NCBI GenBank assembly: GCA_900540535.1
Contig: UQGM01000007.1
Location: 1-64,000 of the forward strand
Origin: an uncultured Oscillospiraceae bacterium
GTDB lineage: Bacteria; Bacillota; Clostridia; Oscillospirales; Acutalibacteraceae
Reading direction: 5' to 3'
DNA length: 64,000 nt
Position 1 is the first letter of the stretch; each line of letters begins with the position of its first letter. The position numbers and the translations under genes were made by a program. The notes below the pieces were generated by a model. That model was not told the origin of the DNA, ran no database searches, and saw only the letters and a list, made by a program, of their open reading frames with translations. Positions 1-6,359 of the stretch are shown here, one piece after another.

Positions 1-2
1 TC

Positions 3-86
3 AGTCTTATTGAGCGAGTGGAACTGACTGAGGAAAAAGAGATCATTATCAAATTCCGCTTTCACGAACTGGAAGAAATATCATAG
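3..86 (+). CDS. C-terminal tail of a probable serine site-specific recombinase (partial)
   Basis: The window opens inside a reading frame that ends at the TAG at 84-86. The 27 visible residues read SLIERVELTEEKEI and then an alternating IIIKFRFHELEEIS. An I-x-R-V-E-L start followed by a beta-rich, phenylalanine-containing end is typical of the last residues of large serine recombinases and resolvases. Only the tail is visible, so no catalytic residue can be checked. If correct, it marks the edge of an integrated element lying to the left. A chance match over so few residues is possible. Confidence 0.4.
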   Translation, partial: SLIERVELTEEKEIIIKFRFHELEEIS

Positions 87-118
87 ATAACGGCAATTTT
101 CAGCAAATTGCCGTTATC
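86..118 (+). terminator. Hairpin terminator after the recombinase tail
   Basis: A perfect 14-bp stem (86-99 with 105-118) closes a 5-nt loop. It begins on the last base of the recombinase stop codon and is followed by ATTTGGG, a poor U tract. It probably ends or protects the upstream transcript. Confidence 0.6.
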
Positions 119-239
119 ATTTGGGTAAATCGTTTACATTAGGCGTTCTCTTATGTATCTAGAATCGAGAAAAAAGTTCTGCATGATCTTAAAATGCAAT
201 TTATAAAATTTGAAAAGAAAAGATAAATATGGCGTTATA

Positions 240-270
240 AAAAGCAGCAGATTTATTTTCTGCTGCTTTT
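240..270 (+). terminator. Rho-independent-type hairpin
   Basis: Arms AAAAGCAGCAG (240-250) and CTGCTGCTTTT (260-270) pair perfectly around a 9-nt AT-rich loop, so U residues follow the GC core. Nothing coding is visible at 119-239, so this is either a second terminator for the upstream element or the end of an unrecognised small RNA. The A-rich left arm means it could also act on the minus strand. Confidence 0.6.
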
Positions 271-274
271 ATAC

Positions 275-303
275 TTGCTTTTGATTAACTGCACTGTTAA
301 TAT
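275..303 (+). promoter_or_regulatory. Probable sigma-A promoter of the GNAT gene
   Basis: TTGCTT (275-280) and TAATAT (298-303) are separated by 17 bp and lie 34 bp upstream of the GNAT start codon. Confidence 0.45.
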
Positions 304-336
304 AAAAACATATATAAATGTTTTGGAGTAATTAAA

Positions 337-828
337 ATGAATTTTGTTTACAGAAAAGCTAGTTTGACAGATTTAGAAAAAATATGGGATAAAAACATAA
401 AAGCACATAAAGGTGATAAACGGTGGATTAAATGGAAAAACGAAATGATTGAAAATAATCGAGATTCAAAAGCAGCAACATTTGTCATAATTTGTGATTA
501 CGAACCCATAGGTGAGGGGACATTGTTGCTTTCTCCGAAATGCAGAGCCATACGAAATCGAAAAAAGCTTTGCGACGGAAAAGAAACTGCTAATTTAAAT
601 GCGCTGCGAATACAAAAAGAATACGAAAATAAAGGACATATTTCAAAACTCGTAAAAGAGATTGAAAAATATGCCCTGTTATCCGGTTATTCATATTTAA
701 CAATAGGTGTTGAAGCGAAAGAAACACGTAATCTCGCAATTTATCTTCACTGGGGATACAATGAATTTATAATGTCCGCCAAAGAAGCTGGAGAACTGGT
801 GCTGTATCTTAGGAAAAAGCTAAGCTAA
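337..828 (+). CDS. GNAT family N-acetyltransferase
   Basis: This 163-residue protein has the size and layout of a stand-alone GCN5-related acetyltransferase. The acetyl-CoA pyrophosphate-binding segment is visible near residues 92-105 as L-R-I-Q-K-E-Y-E-N-K-G-H, a variant of the Q/R-x-x-G-x-G/A motif, and the C-terminal part reads L-A-I-Y-L-H-W-G-Y, the usual GNAT ending. The acceptor cannot be inferred. The start is ATG 337, preceded by GGAG. The gene is richer in A and T than its neighbours, stands alone and follows a recombinase tail, so it may have arrived by transfer. It runs towards the minus-strand gene that ends at 853. Confidence 0.8.
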   Translation: MNFVYRKASLTDLEKIWDKNIKAHKGDKRWIKWKNEMIENNRDSKAATFVIICDYEPIGEGTLLLSPKCRAIRNRKKLCDGKETANLNALRIQKEYENKGHISKLVKEIEKYALLSGYSYLTIGVEAKETRNLAIYLHWGYNEFIMSAKEAGELVLYLRKKLS

Positions 829-852
829 AATTTACGATAAAATATGGACTGA

Positions 853-1212
853 TTATTTTTTGTTGAGCTTATAAACAGTTTTTCCGTTTTCCTTAACCTC
901 TATTATTTCTTTTTGGGTTACAAGGTACGGGAGGAGTAAATCGATAAATTCATCAGGATTGGTAACGGCTATTGTTCGTTTTGAAAAAATCGGTGTGGAT
1001 TTAAGATCTTTGATGAGTTCACGCAGTTCAAATCTTGTCATACTACCGTTTTCACGCAAAGCCTTTTTGATTACAGAAGCACCTTTTGAATAAAGAAGCT
1101 TTGTGTCATCTTTTGCGGCTCGCTGAGAACGGAATAATCCCCAGCCGTATATTATCATTGTCGCTACCATAAACATCAGGACATAGGGGAGGTAAGAGAG
1201 AATTTCTTTCAT
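853..1212 (-). CDS. Small one-helix membrane protein in the OPT/PqqD operon
   Basis: I do not recognise this 119-residue protein. Residues about 7-25 form one hydrophobic helix (L-P-Y-V-L-M-F-M-V-A-T-M-I-I-Y-G). A basic cytoplasmic part follows that resembles a small winged-helix-like unit, with a segment M-T-R-F-E-L-R-E-L-I-K-D-L followed by a beta-strand-like end V-K-E-N-G-K-T-V-Y-K-L. Its ATG overlaps the stop of the PqqD-like gene by 4 nt and GAGGAGG lies just upstream, so the two are translationally coupled. A membrane-anchored partner of the PqqD-like protein is a reasonable guess, not a demonstrated role. Confidence 0.7.
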   Translation of the reverse strand: MKEILSYLPYVLMFMVATMIIYGWGLFRSQRAAKDDTKLLYSKGASVIKKALRENGSMTRFELRELIKDLKSTPIFSKRTIAVTNPDEFIDLLLPYLVTQKEIIEVKENGKTVYKLNKK

Positions 1213-1565
1213 GACTCAGCCTCCTCGTTCCATGTGATGAATCCATTATCACGGAGTATTTCCAGAAACTTAATTACTCGTTCAAGAGCCTTTTCCATAT
1301 CGGGATAGGCTTTTTCTGTTATCAGGGCAACATCATAAACGTTCTTTTTACCGTCAATTTCGTTCCATACAAAGCTTCCGTATTCATCCATTTTTATCTG
1401 GCTTACACGGGGACGATGGAAGAACTTCTGAGCAATTTTATGATAAAAACCTGTCCATTCTTTAAAAAGAACAATAACACCGTCTTCATTTGTCTTAAAC
1501 TCAACTTCCGGATTCTTAACAGGTATAAACTCAAGATAGTTTTGTTTCTTAGATTTTCGGGACAT
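1209..1565 (-). CDS. PqqD-fold (RiPP recognition element-like) protein
   Basis: The 118-residue protein resembles the PqqD family: an N-terminal beta region, then V-S-Q-I-K-M-D-E-Y-G-S-F-V-W-N-E-I-D-G (about residues 53-71) and a helical end L-E-R-V-I-K-F-L-E-I-L-R-D-N-G-F-I. The D-x-x-G-x-x-V-W-x-x-I-D-G pattern is the family's hallmark. Known PqqD proteins bind the leader of a peptide and deliver it to a radical SAM enzyme, but neither a precursor nor a modifying enzyme is adjacent. Upstream lies the OPT transporter (75-nt gap with a hairpin); downstream is a small membrane protein with a 4-nt overlap. AGGAG precedes ATG 1565. Confidence 0.75.
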   Translation of the reverse strand: MSRKSKKQNYLEFIPVKNPEVEFKTNEDGVIVLFKEWTGFYHKIAQKFFHRPRVSQIKMDEYGSFVWNEIDGKKNVYDVALITEKAYPDMEKALERVIKFLEILRDNGFITWNEEAES

Positions 1566-1590
1566 ATTGTCTATGCTCCTTTCAAGTAAA

Positions 1591-1619
1591 ACCGGTCTGC
1601 TCTGAAAGAACAGACCGGT
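1591..1619 (-). terminator. Hairpin between the OPT and PqqD-like genes
   Basis: On the minus strand, ACCGGTCTG pairs with CAGACCGGT around an 11-nt loop and is followed by TTTACTT. It can stop or attenuate transcription between the two genes. Only about 25 nt separate it from the PqqD-like start, with no obvious promoter between, so partial read-through is likely. Confidence 0.6.
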
Positions 1620-1640
1620 AAAAGAAATTACAAAAATAGA

Positions 1641-3539
1641 TTACTGATCAGCGCCCTTCTTTTTCTTTCCGACACAAACATATGCAAGAGTAAGAAGGAG
1701 AAGAACAAATACGATCAGCCCGCCGATTTTTCCGATTGAGAAAAACTTGGATACATCAATGTCAATCTTGAAAGCTGCAAGAGCTGCAAGAATGATGCCC
1801 ATAAGACCCTCACCGGCGATAAGACCTGATGTGTAAAGTGTACCTCTGTCAGTGCTCTTCTTGCGCTCTTCGTCAGAAACACCCTTACGGCGGTCAATAA
1901 ACCAGCGTACAACGCCGCCGGCCATAATTCCGGCGCTGAGGCTGAAGGGAAGATACATACCGACAGCGAAAGGCATAACCGGGATTTTAAGAATTTCAAC
2001 TACGATTGCAATGAATACACCAATGAGAATCAGTGCCCAGGGAAGCTCGGCATTCATAATACCCTCAACAAGCATCTTCATCATTGTTGCCTGAGGAGCA
2101 GGAATTTCCTTACCGCCGAATTCCCAAGCTGAGTTGAGAAGATAGAGAACAAATCCAATTGATGCAGCGGAAACAACAACACCGATAATTTCACCGATCT
2201 GCTGTTTCTTAGGTGTAGCGCCTACAATGAAACCTGTTTTGAGGTCCTGTGAGCAGTCGCCGGCAATAGCTGCAATAACGCAGATGATACCGCCGATTGC
2301 AATTGCGCCTGTCATACCGGCAACACCTGTTGTACCGGTTGATTTAAGTAAAATTGTGGTGATGATGATTGTAGCGATAGCCATACCGGAAACAGGGTTG
2401 TTTGAAGAACCGATAAGACCAACCATACGTGAAGAAACGGTTGCAAAGAAGAAACCGAAGATAACAACAATACATGCGCCTAAAAGATTTACGGGGAATG
2501 CGGGGAGCAGCCAGATAGCAACGGCGATTACTATCATAGTAACAATAAGCATGGGCATGGGAATATCTCTTTCTGTTCTGAGAGAGGATGCCTTTGCAGA
2601 ACCTTTACCCACGCTCTGCATAGCTTTCTTGAAAGTTTTTACTATGAGAGGCATGCTCTTAATAAGGCTTATAATACCGCCGGTGGCGACGGCGCCTGCA
2701 CCAATGTACTTAACATAAGTTCCCCAAAGATCTCCGGGTGAAAGAGTTGAAATAGGATCTGAGCCGGGGAAAATAATTGCATTTGCGCCGAAAAGGGCGA
2801 TAAGAGGCATAATTACAAACCAGCTTAAAGCACCGCCGGCAAAGAGATAACTTGAAATTTTAGTTCCACAGATATAACCGACACCGGCAAGAGCAGGAAG
2901 AACCTGAATACCTACAGATGAACCTTTGTATGAAGCGATGTCGTAACCTATCTCACTGGGGAAGACTTTTAATCCGTCTGTGATAAGTTTGTAGAGAGCA
3001 GATATACCAAGACCGGCGAAAACTATGCCTGCCTTGCTTCCGCCCTCTTCACCAGCGAGGAGAACTTCTGCGCAAGCTGTGCCTTCAGGGAAGGGGAGTG
3101 TGCCGTGCTCTTCAACAATAAGAGCCTGACGAAGAGGAACCATAAATACAACGCCGAGTATACCGCCCACAAGAGCTACAAGGAAAAGTGTAAGAATACT
3201 CGGTGTGCTGATAGTGCCCTCTTTAGCCCAAATGAAAAGGGCTGGCAAGGTGAAGATTGCACCTGCGGCTACGGACTCACCAGCAGAACCGATGGTCTGC
3301 ACCATATTGTTTTCGAGAATAGAATCTCTACGTAAAATAATTCTGATGATACCCATTGATAAAACAGCAGCCGGAATGGAAGCTGAAATTGTCATACCAA
3401 CACGTAATCCCAGATAAGCGTTTGCCGCACCGAACACAACAGCGAGAATAATACCTATAATAATAGATGTCACTGTAAACTCCGGAGCAATGCGGTCAGC
3501 CGCAATATACGGCTTAAAGTCGTTGTTCTTGTTTGACAT
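1641..3539 (-). CDS. OPT family oligopeptide transporter
   Basis: The 632-residue protein has about 14-16 hydrophobic segments and the N-terminal OPT signature N-A-Y-L-G-L-R-V-G-M-T-I-S-A-S-I-P-A-A-V (about residues 40-59). Later segments such as G-L-I-G-S-S-N-N-P-V-S-G-M are also typical of the family. OPT proteins are proton-driven importers of oligopeptides or metal chelates in the cytoplasmic membrane. Neighbours support a peptide role: pepD lies just upstream on the same strand and a PqqD-fold protein downstream. AAAGGG precedes ATG 3539. A promoter candidate lies about 76 bp upstream. The substrate cannot be read from sequence. Confidence 0.92.
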   Translation of the reverse strand: MSNKNNDFKPYIAADRIAPEFTVTSIIIGIILAVVFGAANAYLGLRVGMTISASIPAAVLSMGIIRIILRRDSILENNMVQTIGSAGESVAAGAIFTLPALFIWAKEGTISTPSILTLFLVALVGGILGVVFMVPLRQALIVEEHGTLPFPEGTACAEVLLAGEEGGSKAGIVFAGLGISALYKLITDGLKVFPSEIGYDIASYKGSSVGIQVLPALAGVGYICGTKISSYLFAGGALSWFVIMPLIALFGANAIIFPGSDPISTLSPGDLWGTYVKYIGAGAVATGGIISLIKSMPLIVKTFKKAMQSVGKGSAKASSLRTERDIPMPMLIVTMIVIAVAIWLLPAFPVNLLGACIVVIFGFFFATVSSRMVGLIGSSNNPVSGMAIATIIITTILLKSTGTTGVAGMTGAIAIGGIICVIAAIAGDCSQDLKTGFIVGATPKKQQIGEIIGVVVSAASIGFVLYLLNSAWEFGGKEIPAPQATMMKMLVEGIMNAELPWALILIGVFIAIVVEILKIPVMPFAVGMYLPFSLSAGIMAGGVVRWFIDRRKGVSDEERKKSTDRGTLYTSGLIAGEGLMGIILAALAAFKIDIDVSKFFSIGKIGGLIVFVLLLLTLAYVCVGKKKKGADQ

Positions 3540-3614
3540 AACAAAAAACCCTTTCTTCTTTTTTCCCTCAAAGGGGATACCAGATACCCATAATTGAGTA
3601 CAAGTTATGAATAA

Positions 3615-3623
3615 ATTATAACA
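3615..3623 (-). promoter_or_regulatory. Extended -10 promoter candidate for the OPT operon
   Basis: On the minus strand the sequence TGTTATAAT gives a perfect -10 with the TGn extension. No good -35 is present at 17 bp. It lies about 76 bp upstream of the OPT start, inside the 158-bp gap after pepD. Confidence 0.45.
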
Positions 3624-3697
3624 TTTTTCGACGCAAAGAGCATCCTTAATTTGACAAAACTTTGTTTTTGATAAAAAAGAATAAAAATGATACTCGA

Positions 3698-5155
3698 TTA
3701 TTGTGCAAGGTGGTTAAGAACACTTGAAAGAAGTGTATAGAAACGCTCAAAGGAATCAAGAGGTAAGTATTCGTCCGGTGTATGGCAGCCTCTTATTGTG
3801 GGGCCAACCGCAATGGCGTCAAGTCCAGGAATTGCATCTGAGAAAAGACCGCATTCAAGTCCTGCATGAATTGCTTCAATTTTAAGCTCGTCATTGAACA
3901 AATTACGGTAGCACTCGCAGAACACATCACGAACAGGTGAGTTTTCTGCAAAAGCCCATCCGGGATATTGACCTGCGATATTTACAGAAAATCCGAATGT
4001 ATCTGCAAGTAGACCAAGTACATCTTTTGTCTCTTCCTGAAGTGAAGCAACAGAGCTTCTGGGGGCAAAAACGAGACGCAGTGTATTATCAGATGTGCTT
4101 ACTATTCCCAAATTAAGTGATGTAACTACAAAATAACCCTGATTAGGATTGCGGCGGCGGATTCCGTTGGGAGCAAGGCAAACTGCATTAATCAAAGTTT
4201 TGCTGCTCTCAAAAGAGAAAACAGAAACGTTGCTGCTTTCAGCTGTCTCAACTGTGTATTTAAAACCCGGTTCTGACGGTATAATTTCATTCATAAATTC
4301 TTCGCACATTTTCGTGGCTATCTGAACTGCTTTTTCTGCTTCATTTATATCTGCAAAGAAAACAGATGCTTCACATTCACGTGGAATTGCGTTATCCTTA
4401 TTTCCACCGTTAAATGATACAAGTATAGCCTGTCCATTTTGAGAGATACGGTATAAAACACGAGCCATGAGTTTGTTGGCATTGTATCTTTCTTTATCTA
4501 TATCTGTTCCGGAATGTCCGCCGAGAAGTCCGGAAAATGAAATCTTTACGACTGAACCGCTGACAGTTTCCTTTTCAGCTGTTTTGGAAAGAGTATATCT
4601 CATTCCTCCTGCACAGCTTACAGTTGCAACTCCCTCTTCCTCAGAGTCAAGGTTTATCATTGTACGTGCTTCGAGAATTGACTTGTCCAGTGCAACTGCT
4701 CCGTCAAGGCCGACTTCTTCCTGTGTTGTAAAGACACACTCAACAGGAGGATGAATAAGTGTATTGTCATCGAGTATTGTCATCATAAGAGCCACGGCAG
4801 CGCCGTTGTCGCCGCCGAGAGTTGTACCGTTGGCACGAAGTACACCGTCTTCCACAATCAAATCAATGCCGTCTTTTTCAAAGTCATGAGCAACACCGGC
4901 TCTTTTTTCGCAAACCATATCAAGATGCCCCTGAAGCATTACGGCGGGTTTATTTTCTGCTCCCTTGGAAGCAGGCTTTTTAATTACAACATTGTTTGCT
5001 TTGTCCTGATAGACTTCGAGGTTCCTTGCTTTTGCAAAATCAACAAGAAAATCACTGATGGCTTTTTCATTTCCTGAGCTTCTCGGTATGGCGCTTATGT
5101 CCTCAAAAAAGCGGAAGAGAGCTTCCGGCTTGTATCCTTTAATTTTGTATTCCAT
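3698..5155 (-). CDS. pepD: Aminoacyl-histidine dipeptidase (M20 family)
   Basis: PepD hydrolyses Xaa-His and other unusual dipeptides in the cytoplasm with a two-zinc M20 active site. The 485-residue length fits. Visible metal and catalytic residues are H77 and D79 in G-H-L-D-M, D116 in G-G-D-N-G-A, and the paired glutamates E146-E147 in T-T-Q-E-E-V-G-L. The C-terminal H-A-G-L-E-C-G and G-P-T-I-R-G-C-H-T-P-D-E are also PepD-specific. AAGGGG precedes the ATG. It has its own promoter at 5204-5232 and sits upstream of the OPT importer, which suggests uptake followed by hydrolysis of peptides. Confidence 0.95.
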   Translation of the reverse strand: MEYKIKGYKPEALFRFFEDISAIPRSSGNEKAISDFLVDFAKARNLEVYQDKANNVVIKKPASKGAENKPAVMLQGHLDMVCEKRAGVAHDFEKDGIDLIVEDGVLRANGTTLGGDNGAAVALMMTILDDNTLIHPPVECVFTTQEEVGLDGAVALDKSILEARTMINLDSEEEGVATVSCAGGMRYTLSKTAEKETVSGSVVKISFSGLLGGHSGTDIDKERYNANKLMARVLYRISQNGQAILVSFNGGNKDNAIPRECEASVFFADINEAEKAVQIATKMCEEFMNEIIPSEPGFKYTVETAESSNVSVFSFESSKTLINAVCLAPNGIRRRNPNQGYFVVTSLNLGIVSTSDNTLRLVFAPRSSVASLQEETKDVLGLLADTFGFSVNIAGQYPGWAFAENSPVRDVFCECYRNLFNDELKIEAIHAGLECGLFSDAIPGLDAIAVGPTIRGCHTPDEYLPLDSFERFYTLLSSVLNHLAQ

Positions 5156-5203
5156 AAAAAAGACCCCTTATTAAAAATTGGATTGTAAAAATACAATATT
5201 GAT

Positions 5204-5232
5204 ATTTTATCATAATCGACCGGGAATGACAA
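5204..5232 (-). promoter_or_regulatory. Sigma-A promoter of pepD
   Basis: On the minus strand TTGTCA (5232-5227) and TAAAAT (5209-5204) are 17 bp apart, with a TGn extension before the -10. It lies about 50 bp upstream of the pepD start. Confidence 0.7.
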
Positions 5233-5264
5233 ATCTATTATAAATGTTTTACTATATTACGATG

Positions 5265-5293
5265 TTGCATGGATTTACTAAAAATGATATAAT
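5265..5293 (+). promoter_or_regulatory. Sigma-A promoter of the tepA-ylzJ-spoIIIE operon
   Basis: TTGCAT (5265-5270), a 17-bp spacer ending in TGA, and a perfect TATAAT (5288-5293). The leader to tepA is about 80 nt. It is back to back with the pepD promoter, with 32 bp between the two -35 boxes. Confidence 0.75.
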
Positions 5294-5378
5294 TAAACGC
5301 TAATTAGCGATATAAAATCGAATAGAAATTTTCATTTTGCAAAGAATAATCATGAGAAATTTTGCGAGGTGAAAATTT

Positions 5379-6125
5379 ATGAACAGCTGTAAAAGTGCTG
5401 AAAACTTTACTATATCGACTCCTGAAGAAGATACACAGACTCAGGAGGAAAGCGTAAATAACGGTGATGACAGCATTAAGGAAACCGGTTCGGTTACAGT
5501 TAAAAAGAACGGTCATCTGATACATTGCCTAACGGTAATAGGCCAGATTGAAGGTCATTACATTCTGCCTGTGCAGAATAAAACCACAAAATATGAGCAT
5601 GTAATACCTCAGCTTGTGGCAATTGAGGAAAGCAGCGAGATTGAGGGACTAATTATTATCCTCAATACTGTGGGCGGAGATATTGAAGCAGGACTTGCAA
5701 TTGCGGAGCTTATCGCAGGTATGGAAAAGCCTACTGTTTCACTTGTCCTCGGCGGAGGGCATTCAATTGGAGTGCCGTTGGCGGTTTCGGCTAAAAAATC
5801 CTTTATAGCACCATCCGCCACTATGACGATACATCCGGTTAGAATGAACGGACTTGTTTTAGGTGTTCCTCAGACTCTTTCGTATTTTGATAAAATGCAG
5901 GAGAGAATAGTTCGTTTTGTCTGCGAAAATTCTGAGATAACATCGGAAAAGTTCAGAAGTCTTATGATGGCTACCGGTGAGCTTGTCATGGATGTTGGAA
6001 CTGTTCTGGACGGAGAGGCGGCAGTAAACGCCGGTCTTATTGATTCTTTGGGTGGACTTTCGCAGGCTCTTAACTGTCTTTATGAAATGATAGAGGAGAA
6101 AGGCAATCAAAAGGGGGAAGAATAA
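5379..6125 (+). CDS. tepA: ClpP-like serine peptidase, TepA family
   Basis: This 248-residue protein belongs to the ClpP/crotonase-fold peptidases and matches TepA, reported in Bacillus to affect protein translocation and spore-related processing. The nucleophile Ser129 lies in G-G-G-H-S-I-G and the catalytic His152 in M-T-I-H-P-V-R. The segment N-T-V-G-G-D-I-E-A-G-L-A-I-A-E is the ClpP-like oxyanion region. The first 40 residues are acidic and probably disordered. There is no signal peptide. GAGGTGA precedes ATG 5379. The order tepA-ylzJ-spoIIIE is the same as in Bacillus, which strengthens the call. Confidence 0.88.
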   Translation: MNSCKSAENFTISTPEEDTQTQEESVNNGDDSIKETGSVTVKKNGHLIHCLTVIGQIEGHYILPVQNKTTKYEHVIPQLVAIEESSEIEGLIIILNTVGGDIEAGLAIAELIAGMEKPTVSLVLGGGHSIGVPLAVSAKKSFIAPSATMTIHPVRMNGLVLGVPQTLSYFDKMQERIVRFVCENSEITSEKFRSLMMATGELVMDVGTVLDGEAAVNAGLIDSLGGLSQALNCLYEMIEEKGNQKGEE

Positions 6126-6328
6126 TGCTTTATACTATTATTTCCCTTGATGATGTTTTTTATCAGCAGCCGGAAGAGATCAAAACAATGTCTTTGAAGC
6201 ACGGATATGCTCAGTATTCGGTTAAAAACGGCAGAAAAGAAATTATGAACTTTTTTTCGACAAATCCCTATGATTATTTAGGTAAAATAGATTTGGAAAA
6301 TGAAAACAATGACACAGGTCTTAACTGA
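6125..6328 (+). CDS. ylzJ: YlzJ-like protein
   Basis: This 67-residue protein starts M-L-Y-T-I-I-S-L-D-D-V-F, as YlzJ proteins do, and lies exactly where ylzJ is found, between tepA and spoIIIE. Its ATG overlaps the tepA stop by one base, and GGGGGAAG is just upstream. The function of YlzJ is not known to me. The end of the gene and its stop codon are inside a 9-bp hairpin (6312-6335). Confidence 0.8.
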   Translation: MLYTIISLDDVFYQQPEEIKTMSLKHGYAQYSVKNGRKEIMNFFSTNPYDYLGKIDLENENNDTGLN

Positions 6329-6335
6329 CCTGTGT
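6312..6335 (+). other. Hairpin across the ylzJ stop codon
   Basis: ACACAGGTC (6312-6320) pairs perfectly with GACCTGTGT (6327-6335) around a 6-nt loop. The TGA of ylzJ (6326-6328) is in the structure. No U tract follows, so it is unlikely to be a simple terminator. It ends 12 nt before the GGAGGG of spoIIIE and may tune translation or mRNA stability there. Confidence 0.55.
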
Positions 6336-6359
6336 ACTACATACTTCGGAGGGAAAAGG

